From NCBI GenBank assembly GCA_948567375.1, contig OX419756.1, forward strand, positions 70,756,333 to 70,820,332: DNA of 64,000 nucleotides. The letters are read 5' to 3'. Below, piece after piece: positions 1-11,871 of the stretch. This DNA comes from Lunularia cruciata (Eukaryota > Streptophyta > Marchantiopsida > Lunulariales > Lunulariaceae). A program made the translations under genes and the position numbers. How positions within the stretch are numbered: position 1 is the stretch's first letter; each line of letters starts with the position of its first letter. The notes beneath the pieces are model-generated. The model ran no database searches. It was not told where the DNA came from and worked only from the letters and a program-made list of their open reading frames with translations.

Positions 1-2796
1 CTCTTTGGCATCTTCTTGCTACATACTCTCTTCCTTTCTCTTTTCAAAATGTTTCAGCGGTAGGTAAGATTCACAAGATGTGGAACATTGTTGGCAACTT
101 TTCCCGACGTTTTCTCTTTTGTGCTTGTCTTGTGTACGCAGTGAGCGGAGTGATTGGTAATGTTTCCTGATGGGTGGTGATGCTCATGAAGAGGAGTAAT
201 CTTCCTTCTCCTCGGAGCTTAGCGTTTTATTCTTTTCCCTTCCAGTGGCGCTAGTGGTGGCACAGGTGGGATCAAGGAAAAGAGAGCGGAAAATTCAGTA
301 GTGCAATCGATGATCTAGTCTCGTCAGTGTGAAGCATAATTATTCGATCCTTTTCTCCCATGTGAGCAGCTGATGGGTTAGATTCCTCCGTAATCAATGT
401 TGTCGATAGAAGGATTACGGGGGACCCTGTACATTCACACGCGTGAGAAAGACGCTCCAATGCTCCCTGCAAATTCTTCAAAGTGTAAAGAGGACTACTG
501 TACTTACTCTTCCTCAATCCAAACATAACGTAAGCCAATGTTACAGTCACTCAGTACAAGGAAGAGCATACGTCCAGACGCAAAAGGATGGTACTGCTAG
601 ACTTGACGCTTCCCCATACACCTCTTTCAAGAATCATGTCAGAAGGGGGTCACTATTTGTCAGAATGACTTATGCATTACTCTACTAGCAAAAGAAGAAA
701 AATCTTTATTCCACACGTTCTCGCATCGAGATAAATCTGGTAACATGTTCAAGCAAAATGGTTATTGTAGTGTGAAATTCCTTGTCATTAGCTCGAAATT
801 ACATGAGGATAATGAACGGAAGAGTTCGCACATCAAAAGCACTCAGGACTTTAGAGCGAATTGATTCACTGCCGCGGTACATCTGCTCTCAAATTCAAGC
901 CGTGCTCCGTTTCACACATAGGGCAGTACTATGTGTCGACAAATCAAGCGCCACTACATTATGTCCAAGCAAATACGATAAATTTCATATTCGTCTACCG
1001 AGCTGCCAAGTCTATTCTATTTGTTCACAGGCCTGACCAAAACAAAATTTAATTTGGTTTTAACTTTCGCTCTTAACTCAATCTTACATGTCAAGAAATC
1101 AGTCATTACATCGTTTATTTCGTTTTCATGTTAAATATCTATGTTTATATAACAAGGTTCGACATGATCAATATTGAAAACCGTCGAATGACGTTGACCT
1201 TAAGATGCTTTATAAAACCCAAAATATCCAAACAGTTAAGATGGGGAATACGCGGGAATCAATTCTTGTCCACTGAGTTCCAAGTTTCCTCTGATAGCGA
1301 GTTTGACTTCCTCTCATTACCGGATTTTATATAAACTATGAGTGAAATTTAAAGTAAACCATGATGAACGAAATTCTTAGTGCTCGAAGAATTGACTTGG
1401 CAGGACGATGGATACGATGCTGCAGTACAATACCCATCATCAGCTTTCATATGACACCATAGTTGGCAAAAGGACATCAATCATTGAAGTATTCCACATA
1501 CGTTGATTTCACCTCTCGAAAGACGCAAGACCTCGCAAGCAATTAAGATCGCAGCATCTACTAAAGCTGGTTGTCCTCTCTTTCTTTGGCCTACAAGGCC
1601 AAAGCTAATTTTAAACGTGCTTTAGTTATTACTTATTGCCTCTGAAAAAGGCGACCTTATTGTGGTTTAGCACAATTTGATACTATGTACAGTGCGTCAT
1701 GCATGAATCAACCTATGGCTTATACAACAACTAAAGGAATTTCAAGATATGTCATCCCCATTTAACTTTGAAGAGTCTAGTTGCTTATTCCATTGCCAAT
1801 CTTCCTTGCACACGGTTTCCATAGTAGATCTTTTGGACTTTTAACTCCTTGATATGTTGCTTATGACAATTCTCCATCTATAAAACATGTACAGTGAATC
1901 TCTAAGTAGATAAGGATGGAAGATATGTTCTATTTTGGTAATCCTTGAAAGAGAAGATAGAAATTTCAAATTTTTTCTTGGATGGGATGTACAATCTCTC
2001 AATAAGTCCTTCTCATTGAAAAAACTTGGCTTTCCAGAATTAAATGTTTAAAATATTATTTTTTGAATCTATTCTACCTTTTTGGAGAATTGAGTAAAAT
2101 TTTTGTATGTTAAAGTAATTAAGGATAAAAACCTGAAGGATATTTTAGATGCATAACATATGATCAATTGCACTTCTGCAATAAGGCAAACTTGATGTTT
2201 AATAGCATTCTTTACTAATCTCTTAAATTTCTTCTTGAGTTTGCAAAGAATCTAGATCCAATTCCAAAAACTATTTCTTTGATTTCATTGCATGCAACTC
2301 CTTTTGATAGTAGGTTCACCAACTTCAAACCTTTCACACAGTAGGAAATAAGCTAATCCATGCACCAGATGTAAGTTAGAATTACCACTCTTGCTTGTAT
2401 AGGAAGTGTATATAGATGAATGTCCTACAATCTATTGAAAATCAAACCTTATTATGCTCAAACATAACATATCAAACCTTATTATGCTCTAACCCTTAAC
2501 CTATTATCTCACATATACTACAGCCTTAAACATGCCAATATAAGAGCATTAAACATTCTTGGATATCATGTATTGGTCATGATCACTCCCCTAATTTTAA
2601 TTGTCTTCTTTCTTTTGTATTATGTTATGGAATATAATCTATAATATTATTAAAAAAATACCATGTTATTCATATCTAATTAAAGACTTCTCCAAAATAA
2701 ACCACAAGATGCCTCTAAAATTATTCTTCATACTTTATGTTTTGAAGTGCAACCACAACAACTAATTTTCATCATTAATGATTAATGATGATTGAT
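1..2796. other. Unassigned intergenic sequence
   Basis: No gene, RNA gene or transposon domain could be supported here. The first 1.4 kb has mixed composition and only short overlapping open frames (under 95 codons) on both strands that lack recognisable motifs. From about 1.4 kb on it is strongly AT-rich. It ends in the left flank of element A, where TAATGATGATTGAT lies just before the element. A single-copy gene fragment in the first kilobase cannot be excluded. Confidence 0.5.
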
Positions 2797-2805
2797 GACA
2801 GGAGA

Positions 2806-3455
2806 TGTCATGCATATATATATATATCATTACACAACATACATCTCTATCAACATCATACACTATAGAAGCATATCTCATATAAAATTCATACATAAAC
2901 TCTAAAGTGCCACAATAATTAGTCTAGTCTAGTCTCAAATCAAATCACATTCAACTCAGATCATAAATCAATACTCAACTCAATGATCTATCAACCATAG
3001 GCACTAATTATAATAATGTCACACCCACTCTAGATAAGAGATTTAAGGTGATGCTTGTTGGCTTAATATCAAAGAAGTGAGCTCTTTGGAGTTGCAATTT
3101 GAAGGTATGCTCCTTTGCTTGACTTGGATTTCTAGCCCTAATAGCACCATTGATGACCCATTTGATGGTGCAAATGATGCAAGTGATGGTGGGTCTCACA
3201 ATGTGATCATTAGCCCTAAAATTTTTTTGGCTGCCATTAAGTAGTCTTTGAACAACTACTAACATATCTCTGACTGCCAAGACTATCGCTTGAGAATCCA
3301 AGCAAACTAGCTTCAATGTTGCAAATGTGGTGATAGTTGTTGTGCATATATACATTGCTACATAACATATATCATTGTAAACATCATACACTAAAAAATC
3401 ATAACTCATACAAATGTCATACATAAATTTTCAAGTGCCATAATTGCCTTTCTGG
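2806..3455 (-). repeat. Element A 3' terminal repeats (B2-A2-B1 in plus order)
   Basis: Read on the plus strand this block is X (2806-2915), then the ~417-bp repeat shared with 27157-27573 (2916-3335), then a second copy of X (about 3336-3455). Both X copies share the strings ACATCATACACTA and AAGTGCCA. A normal LTR element would have only the ~417-bp unit here. The open frame across 3008-3424 on the minus strand is just this repeat read through and is not a gene. Confidence 0.7.
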
Positions 3456-3552
3456 TTGGCAATTAGACCCTCTAACTTTAGATAGTCATCTACTCCAAGT
3501 ATGTGATATGCCTTGCATGTTTATAATCTACAACACATAAAGAGTGAACTAG

Positions 3553-3879
3553 CTATAGATCAAGTACATTGAGGACATAACCAATATCCTTGAGAACCAT
3601 CATGAGGGAAGGAATCAAACATACCATATTCCATCCTCTCAAGTAGCTATCACACGCCAACATAGTAGTAGCTCCACCAAAAGAGCCACATAACATACAC
3701 CAGAAGCCTACACATACAACTATAAAGCATGGGTCTATAGTGCCATCAATGTTTGGGAGGTGGCATGGCACACAATTACACACATGGTCCTTCCAAATAA
3801 CACCATCATGCCCTTCAAACATAAGGACTCCAAAAGGCAAAACCTCATGCACTCTCAAGATAGTGTGGCATGTAGTCAC
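3553..3879 (-). pseudogene. Element A pol C-terminus with decayed PHD finger
   Basis: The minus-strand frame reads as the basic tail of an integrase (a WKDHV segment followed by CHLPNIDG) and then a Cys-rich module beginning CMLCG. The module has the spacing of a PHD finger (C-x2-C-x11-C-x2-C-x4-H-x2-C), but the fourth Cys is Tyr (CDSY) and the His is Asn (GWNM), so it would not bind zinc normally. The equivalent in element B (about 14497-14801) keeps the zinc ligands. A PHD finger here would act on chromatin by reading histone H3 tails (family knowledge); its role in this element is inferred. Confidence 0.7.
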
Positions 3880-3959
3880 ATCAAGTATTGTTGATGCAAT
3901 CTATTATAGATATGCATAATCACCGACATGAAATTGACATATTGAGGATCTATAACCTC

Positions 3960-4718
3960 CTCCTTGAATATTAGCATAAGGTAAGGTATCCCTGTGTTGA
4001 GCAATTGCTAAGTTCTCAAAGGCCATCCACATCACTCTCCAAAAGGTCTCTGCTCGTTAAGAACATATGTTCACCTATAGGTCACTTGGAAGACTAGGAT
4101 TTCAAATTACCTTAGTTGGCCATGGGCTATTGGTTCAATTGGCAAGCCACCTTAGCATCCTTCTCTCCTCACTTTCTATTCTATGGACAAGATCCAGATT
4201 TACTAGTAGCCAGTTTTTAGGATCCCATTATAGTTTTGGATTTGGATTATCTAGACCTCTTTGCAAATTTTACTTATGCAATACTCTCTTCACCATCTAA
4301 ACCTCTCTCTCTACTAAGCCATATGCCTCAAGGTAATATTTAGAGGCAATATGGTGATCAATCAAGGCCTTGTCACGCAAGACCCCAAAACTCTCCTAAG
4401 AACTTTGCACCTTGATAAGTCAAGACTTCAACTTGTGCACAAAGATGATAATATTGGGTCCAAGAACAAGTAAGCTGTCATTTCATTATACTTGTCAAGA
4501 AGTACCACCAACTCAATCCAATTGGAGGAGTGCTCCACCATAACCAAAACTTACCAATGATGTTTTACAATCAATTGTAAAGGTCCATCAAAGTCTAAAC
4601 TTGATTAATAACCTAATCCTATGATAGGTAACGGGTGTAACTATGATGTGGGAACATTCAATAATGCTCTAACTTGGTCATAATCCACATATCTAGCAAA
4701 AAGTTGTTGTACATTGGT
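3960..4718 (-). pseudogene. Element A integrase remnant
   Basis: Short collinear matches to element B integrase sequence (about 14900-15600) are visible, including the stretch that in B reads as a palindromic LPTTIHQDA-type region downstream of the DDE core. The frame is broken repeatedly, so no catalytic residues can be assigned. The homology stops at about 4719, where the C-type element D begins. Confidence 0.5.
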
Positions 4719-6318
4719 TTACATGTCTTCTTCATTTGTAGTAACAATATGGCTTGGTTGTTGATTGGAATCGGTGTCATCGGCATACATAACTCTCTAA
4801 GTACTTTGATTGTTGGTGCTGGTTGTTGAGACGACTCTCCTTCTTGCATTACTTGATCCTTCTTGACAACATGTACTTGATTTTTCAGTTCCTCCATGGT
4901 CATCTTGATTTCTCAAAACTTGTTCAAGATCCCTTCCATTCCTTGCATCAACTCTTGCAATTGTGGATCCATGATTATTACACATATTTGATGTTCACTT
5001 GCTACTTCTTACTTCAATAGAGGGTTAGAATGATCACTTGGGAGGGTGTACAAACTATGGAGACTACGATTGGAACCTTAGAGGCCATCACTTGTTGATA
5101 ATATCCCTCACTAAAATTGTGGACCACAAAATCCCTAAACATCACTTTTGGTTTAACTACATAACGGATTTCTATTTGTGTGTTGAAAGGATGAAGATTT
5201 AGTACATTTAAATCCATAACATCATAATAGAATGTAGATTGTCGAATCACACTCTCTATTGTATAACACTATAGGTAGAATCATTGGGTTTGGTGAGTTC
5301 ATCACTCCGTCCATGAATTTTGCTCCAAAGTGATAAACTAGCGATCTCTCATTTGCTCACGCTAGATGTACATAATCTTGATGTGGAATGGATTCAAGAA
5401 TGGGAAGCTAGGTGTAGGAAATTTTCCTCATGGTGCATCCATCCCATTAATTCTCTAAAGCCCTTCCCAAGTCTAGCAATTGCACTATGTTCTCCACCTC
5501 AAATTACTCAATTTTAGTAGCTCGTGCTCTTCCAAGAGAGTTGATCCACTCTCTTGGATTAAAACACTTGCTTTGACACCATTGTAATACTCTGAGGACA
5601 ACAAAACTCTTCAAGAGAGATACAAGAGAGAAAACATAGATTTCACACTCAATCCTCCGATGCCCCAAAGGAGCACCTTCTCTTTATTATATAGCCAAGG
5701 AGGATCTCCTCCAAGGAAGCTCCACCGTAGAGTTAGGTACATGGATAGGTGACCTTTCAGAAAGCTCTACCCTTAGATTACTTGCTTAGATGAGTGACAT
5801 GTTGGTCTTGATCCCATCTGGTTGGTCAAACAAGCTTTGACTAGAAGGAATATTTTAGGGAATCTTCTTGTAGGAATCTCAAAATCATGTGGGTGAGGTA
5901 CCATTGGAAAGCTATTTGTGAGAAAAACCAACTAAAGGGGGGGGGGGGGGGGAGGGAGGAGGGGCGGGTAAAATTACAGATTTTTGAGGTCTAATTCATC
6001 CGTTTAGGCCTCCAAAATTGTCTCTAAAGTTTTCAAGCCTATTTTAGCTTCTGCCCTATTAGTAGAAGTGCTCTTTTGGTGATCCCTCTATTTGATCTAC
6101 ATTCTCCATGTGTTACATCCTTCCAGATGTTACTACCCCAAGTTGCACCTCTGGATCATATGCCTAGCTATTGATTATAAAGTTTCCAAGCATGTTTCAA
6201 TTTTTGGCTCATTAGTAGAAATAAGCTTACCTACATAGTCCATCATGTATAACATCCTTCCAGATGTTACCAGACCAAATTTCATCTCTGGATCATTTAT
6301 CTAGCTATTGGTATTACG
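4719..6318 (-). mobile_element. Element D: truncated C-family chromovirus (5' LTR, leader, gag start)
   Basis: On the minus strand this is a C-like LTR (6318 down to 5583), a PBS-like TGGTGTCAAAGC (5581-5570, close to the initiator-Met tRNA site TGGTATCAGAGC), a leader, and a gag start at 4972. The leader includes a frame near 5014-5250 matching the C leader at 18962-19165. The homology ends abruptly inside gag at about 4719, so the rest of D and its 3' LTR are missing. Comparison with element B suggests that about 0.9 kb of A (B 15630-16490) was lost at the same junction, fitting one deletion after insertion. Confidence 0.7.
5583..6318 (-). repeat. Element D 5' LTR (C family)
   Basis: About 736 bp, close in length to the C LTRs (742 and 759 bp) and alignable throughout on the minus strand. 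It contains the shared CTTTATTATATAG TATA region at about 5684 and a G tract of about 18 bases at 5939-5955, the counterpart of the C tract in C. The outer end reads GGTATTACG before resuming element A sequence at about 6319. Confidence 0.7.
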
Positions 6319-6329
6319 AACCTATCCTT

Positions 6330-7080
6330 GAGCTCTATAAAAGTTCCATTTTTCTCATCTCCCCAACACCACTCTTGTGTAAGCTTGATCAACTTTATCA
6401 AGGCGTTGGCAATGGTACTAAATCCTCTAACATATTGGCAATAGAAGTTTACCAACCCAAGGAATGCTCACACTCTATTCACATCTGTACGTCAAGGAAT
6501 ACATGCAATAGCCTCTACCTTGGTTTGTTAAACACCAAGTTCACAAGAATAATTAGTGTGGCCCAAATACTCAACTTGCTTGTGGAAGAATCTGCACTTC
6601 CTAGGATATAATTTGAGTCCATGAGATCACAATATCTCAAACACCTCCAACAAATGTCTCTCATGATCCTCCACAATAGTGTTATAGACCAAAATGTCAT
6701 CAATATAACACCAAGCCAAATCTATTCCTATTAAAATCTTGTGCATGACCCTTTGGAACTTGGCAAGAGCATTCCCTAATGCAAATGGTAAGAACCCCCA
6801 TTGATACAATACATCCTTGCCATGAGGATCAATAGCCCAAAGTTTTATCTTGGACTTGTCTTACTCTTTGATTGACAATTGATGATATCTTGCTCAAAGA
6901 TCCAAAGTATTAAAGATCTTTGCATACCCAATTACATCAAAAAACTCCTTTTGCATAGGCATATCATACCAATCAGCCCTAGTCTATTGGTTGATTGGAC
7001 TGTTATATCTACACATCCACCTATCAACATAGTTGCCATGCATATCCTTCTTGGTTGGCATCATTGTTAGCTAATGCATA
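6330..7080 (-). pseudogene. Element A reverse transcriptase/RNase H junction remnant
   Basis: Reading the minus strand from about 7080 down, the degenerate frames show a YHQLSIKE segment, then LPFALGNA (usually LPFGL-NAP), then CYIDDILVY, the YxDD-type polymerase motif at about 6720. After that come KCRFF, EYLGHT and AFLGLVNFY, which lead into the connection/RNase H region. The two aspartates of IDD are kept, but stops and frame changes make it non-functional. This is the best evidence that A is a Ty3-type retrotransposon on the minus strand. The corresponding palm region is deleted from B. Confidence 0.75.
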
Positions 7081-9500
7081 CTCTCTATGTGAAATCTCCA
7101 TCAAACCAACCTCAAAAAGATCTCTATTCCAATTTTGAATCAATGTTCTCTCCATGTCACTATATCTATAAGGACATCAAAGATATGGTGTATCACTAAT
7201 TAGCTCAATCCAAATATAAAGTCCTTTTAAAGCACCCAAATCCTTCTTATTAAAGGAAAATCAACTCATGTAACTCCTCAAGAACCTCCAAACTCTACAT
7301 CTTTTCTTTCTTGTAAGCTTGGATCCAATGTTTGGCTCCCAAGTATCTTCTATAACTAATTTAGGAGTAGAAGATGCATTGAATAGCTAGTATAATAACC
7401 TCTTGCTACTATACATATCTTGAACCTATGCTGATTGTACATACTTATCTGGTACGTGCATACATAACATTTTAGTGCAGCTTCCAAGACCATTCATCGT
7501 GGGAGGTTACTATTCTTGGCTACAATGCCACTTGGAATTTTTCTATTTTTCTCTTGTTTGATGGCAAGAAAATCCATTGGCAAGCAACTAAATGACAAGC
7601 TAACTTTGAATGCCAAATGCAAGAAACTCCATAATCTATGACAAATGACTATTCACGATATGTTTAACCAATAAACATTGGACCCCTTATTTGGGATGAA
7701 TATTGCATACTTAAATGGGGTGCATACTTAATTGGTTGTGTACTTAAGTGGGAGGTTACTATACATTAGGCCCTTGAGAGCATTTAATGTCATACCTTTG
7801 ACCATTAAAATCCTCAATCTTAGAGCAAAAAAACTCCCTCTACTTTGGTTCCAAGCTCCACACATCCTCTAGTTGAATCCCAAGTAGACCTCTCTCACTA
7901 GTAACCACTGGTTGTGTCCCAAGAATACCATGTCCACTCAGTCCATTTCCACTAGCATGTGCTTAATTTGTCTTGACAGGTAGAGAGCTCACAAATGTAT
8001 GAGTGGTGATGTCTATAAAATGCATCCTATATTGCTTAACCAAGCCATGGCTCAAAATCCATGTCAAATAGTTCATGTCCATAGCCTGACCTAGCACTTG
8101 ATGCTTGGATGCCTCTAACCCTTCTGAAATGGCGGGAATACCAATTTGGAAACCCATTACATGCTCTCTCTCTCATTGACATTAAGCTCCACAATTTGTT
8201 ATAATTTTGAGTTGTAATCAAGTCCAAGACCTCCCTCTCAAAAAGCACGTGAGTTTGCAAAATTGATGAGTGTGGGTAAAGAAACTCTAGGCTACCCAAC
8301 AAGATCACCATTGCTAGAGGTGACCTATTAACCACTACCATTATTTGAGACTAGCACCCAACATCCAAAGTATCATCAACAATAAGGTGAGTTAGCCAAT
8401 GAATTCCATCATGGGCACATTGTAAAACCTCTCTAGGTAAGAGGTTTGTCCACCAAAGACATAGAAAATGGGCCTATGATCCAATTCAAGCTATATCCAA
8501 CAACATGATAAGTCCCATCTAAGAATAAACCTGATGGGTACTCACCACCACCCATGTGCAAGAATCACCCATCAAAGGGACATTCTCCAAATGTAGGCTA
8601 GAGAAACAAGGTGATGAAACTAGAGATGTCATAGTATATGATGAACCTATAGATGTCATACTAACTAGAGATGTCATAATTTTTCCCAAACCATACCAAA
8701 ATGGGCATCCTTCCTTAGCTAACATAGGTATGTCCCTCACATGGCCATATAGAAATCACCAAATGAATGGGACCATATCTCTCTAGATCCTATGCTCCTA
8801 GCATAGGAGATGTTTATTGGTAGGTCTTTTTGTAACCCCTTACTCTTAACATTGGTAATAACTCAAGATATCAATAGGCCAAGTGTGCCATATGATGTAG
8901 AGAGCCTCACTTGGTAGTCTCCTTTTTTTCCACATACAAATACTTCTAAACCCATATACTTATCTATAGTACTACAACTAGTCTAGTGCTAATCTCACCA
9001 AACAACTCCAATAGGCATACTCCTATTGAATACTGCCAAGCAATAAGTGTGGTATCCAAAGGTGACAAGGTAGTAGACTTTGGAGGCTCATCTTCACATT
9101 GGTCCCCTAGTGGTACAAAGGCTGCACTCCAAGCTTGTTGCACCATCTGCTCCATATGCTACTACAATGCCTCCATAATGTAATATCAAAGGTGGATTGA
9201 ACAATCACACTTGTACTCCAAATCTGAGTGATTTTTGCTAGTATTTGGGTATTGTCCGCATGGTTATTCTCCTCTAATAAGCCACCAAGCCAAGTAACAA
9301 AAACAAAGTGAATTAAAATGTAGTGAGCCAAGACTACCACTACCAAAGTGCACTGGTAGGTGACATACATGTCCCTCAATTGACTCCCAACCTGGCCAAG
9401 GACATTGTGATGATGCAATGCAACAAGTATCACTTTTGCAATAATATGTGAGTAATCTTTCATTCCCATAGAGATATAGTCATGAATGTTCAAATACAAA
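7081..9500 (-). pseudogene. Element A region upstream of RT (gag/protease side), decayed
   Basis: The stretch 8255-9500 aligns with element B 16630-17840. Both encode on the minus strand a poorly recognisable protein whose clearest shared piece is a C-x-DEP acidic segment followed by TTL-PLDTT-IAWQYS near 8964-9155. I see no zinc knuckle or protease DSG motif with confidence. The part 7081-8255 has no counterpart in B and shows only short frames. Confidence 0.45.
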
Positions 9501-11279
9501 GTGAAAGTAACTTTTTATTTTTTTTGAGCATATCTTTAAAGTCTTGGGTAGAAACAACACCCCAAAGAGTGCAATTATCACTAAAAAAGTGAATTTGAAA
9601 AATAATAATGTCACCTAATCACAATTCTTCAACTTCAGTCCAAATTAACTTCAATTGTGATGATTTAGTTGATACAAGGATGTCTAATTTTTCACAAAGA
9701 CACTTTGCATTGGAATTTTAGTCCCCCCTCCACTAAAGGTACAAGTTCCCAGTTTGAAGTTACTTTGCATTGGCTTCTTGACTTCATTTTGAAATACTAA
9801 TTATTGAAAATACCTTAGTTTTTGAGGATCCATCAAGGCATTGCTTTGAAATTCTCTCCTTAGGATCAAATACACATAATGGAATTAAAAGGTGTAGACT
9901 CAAAAAATTTAATACTCCTTCACTTGTTGTCTTAAATTCTTCAAGCATTCACAAACAAAGACATTCAAATGACAATTAGAATTAAGAAAAATGACAAGCA
10001 TTTCATTATCACTTTGCTTTATTGATCTTTTCCTCATATTGAATACAAAACACTTTGAATGAAAGCCTTAAATAGCTTGAGCACTCAAGAATTATAGAAA
10101 CTACCTAAACTACTAACTACTTCACTACTTTAGCCGGTTCCACAAATACAAAGAGACCCTTTGTACAAAATTAGCCCTTTAGATCTATAACTGCTAAGTA
10201 CTTAGATCAGATCTAAGTGGATTTACTTTGCTAACTAATACTTTGGCTTCTATACCCAAAGTATCTACTACAACTGCATGCACTTTTGGTATCATTACTT
10301 TTTTATAGTCACATCATTAGTCTATATTACCACCAAAGTGCTAATTATATGTACTAGATATGTCTCTCCTTCTAACTCTATTAGGTGCCTTTGGTAACTC
10401 CACCAAATCACCTACACTTTGATGTCTACTACTATGGATAGGATCACCTTCAATCTGAGGTGAAGTAGCTTCAATTTCAAGCCCAAAGTATGTTACATCT
10501 ACTCGAGAAACTTCAAATGCTTGTTACTTTAGCTATAAACCTCCAAACCATGCAATTTTGGTGGCAATAGAAAGCCCTTGAAGAGACCTTTCCAACAAGA
10601 TATGAATTTCAATTTTTATATGTGGTCACCAAGATTTGTGCCCCAAAGTAATCCTTACCTCCTCAACGTCCATTCAAATGCAAAGTATCCTTGGATTGGA
10701 TTGGATTGGATTGGATCTTCTCAAAGCTGAAGTAACACGGATCAGATTGGATCATTTTATCATTATTGGATCCAATTCTACATGAATGGATGCAATTCAT
10801 TCTTCTACTTTCCCTATCTGGACTTATATGGACTTAACCTATATACTAACTCTTTTTCTAACTCTTTCCACTTCTAATAACTAATTTTTGTGTCAATTCT
10901 ACAAGAAACAAAAATATGTGTACCACAAACATCAAGGAGCTATGTATGTTATCTATAGTGCCTCAAAGAGTATGAAATATTTGGGAAGTCCAATCTATCT
11001 ACCAACCTCTCTTCTATGTGGGTACAACTTCATTGATGCTACTCTAGGCTATGGAGCACATATTGCATGCCTATTCATTATGTTAGATGCATCTACTTAT
11101 GTTGCTCATCACATAAACTCCATGATGTCTCTATCATGAGCATAAGAAATAGAAGCCATAGCACTTGAATTTGATATCTTTTGAGCTATGGCCACGCTAG
11201 CCAATCTTTGCTCCAATTGCTCAATTTGGGTAGCCATAGCTATATTAGAAGCAAGGGCAAGTACTAGGCTCCTACTAGG
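9501..11279. other. Unassigned repetitive insert within element A
   Basis: The homology to element B stops near 9500 and resumes only after 11.9 kb. The interval has no recognised coding domain. It contains a short (TTGGA)n microsatellite at about 10691-10716 and a repeated theme of CAAAGTA/CACCAAAGTG strings, which suggests an additional unidentified insertion. The left boundary is not resolved. Confidence 0.4.
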
Positions 11280-11871
11280 TGTATGTCCTCTACCAAGAGA
11301 ACTCTCCAAGAGAGATACAAGAGAGAAAACACAAGTTTCATACTCAATCCTTTGATGCCCCAAAGGAGCACCTTCTCTTTATTATATAGCAAAGAGATCC
11401 CCTCAAAAGAAGCTCCACCCTTGGATTAGATACATGGATTGGTGACCTATCAACAAGCTCTATCTTTGGATTAGTTGTTTGAATGGGTGACATGCCAATC
11501 CTTGTCCTATCTAGTTGGTCAAACGGGTTTGACCAAATGGAATCTTTAGGGAATCTTTTGATAGATGGTTCAAAATAGCATGGGTGAGGTACCATTGGAA
11601 AGCTCTCAATGAGACAAATCATAGGGAGAGAAGGCAAGCCTTTTCACCTAAGCAGAAAAATATTTCCATTTTGAAGTCTAATTCATCCATTAAGGCCTCC
11701 AAAATTGGCTCTAAAGTTTTCAAGCTATTTTCAACTTATGCCCTATTAGTAGAAGTACTCTTTTGGTGACATCTCTGTCTTATCTACCTAGCCCATTGTA
11801 CAAAACATCCTTCTAGATGTTACCAAGCCAATTTTCACCTCTAGATAACATGTCTAGCCGCTTGTATTAGA
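11280..11871 (-). repeat. Element E: solo-like LTR of the C family
   Basis: Minus-strand alignment to the C LTR runs through GATGCCCCAAAGGAGCACC, the CTTTATTATATAG TATA region and the inner blocks to the terminal TATTAGA. It is shorter (about 590 bp) and more diverged than D. No matching gag, PBS or second LTR was found next to it, so it is probably a solo LTR. No target duplication could be seen at these approximate ends. Confidence 0.6.

Noticed and set aside
443..1036. Overlapping plus-strand frames of 81 and 84 codons
   Set aside because: Short, no motifs, overlapped by a frame on the other strand, and no splice-supported extension.
2811..2828. AT dinucleotide run at the start of element A as an independent microsatellite
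   Set aside because: The same run occurs at 14202-14213 in B within the X segment, so it is part of the element.
3008..3424. 138-codon open frame on the minus strand
   Set aside because: It lies entirely in the terminal repeat block of element A and matches the other repeat copies at the DNA level; no protein-level conservation is seen.
10691..10716. (TTGGA)n as a telomere-like repeat
   Set aside because: Only about five units and not the plant TTTAGGG type.
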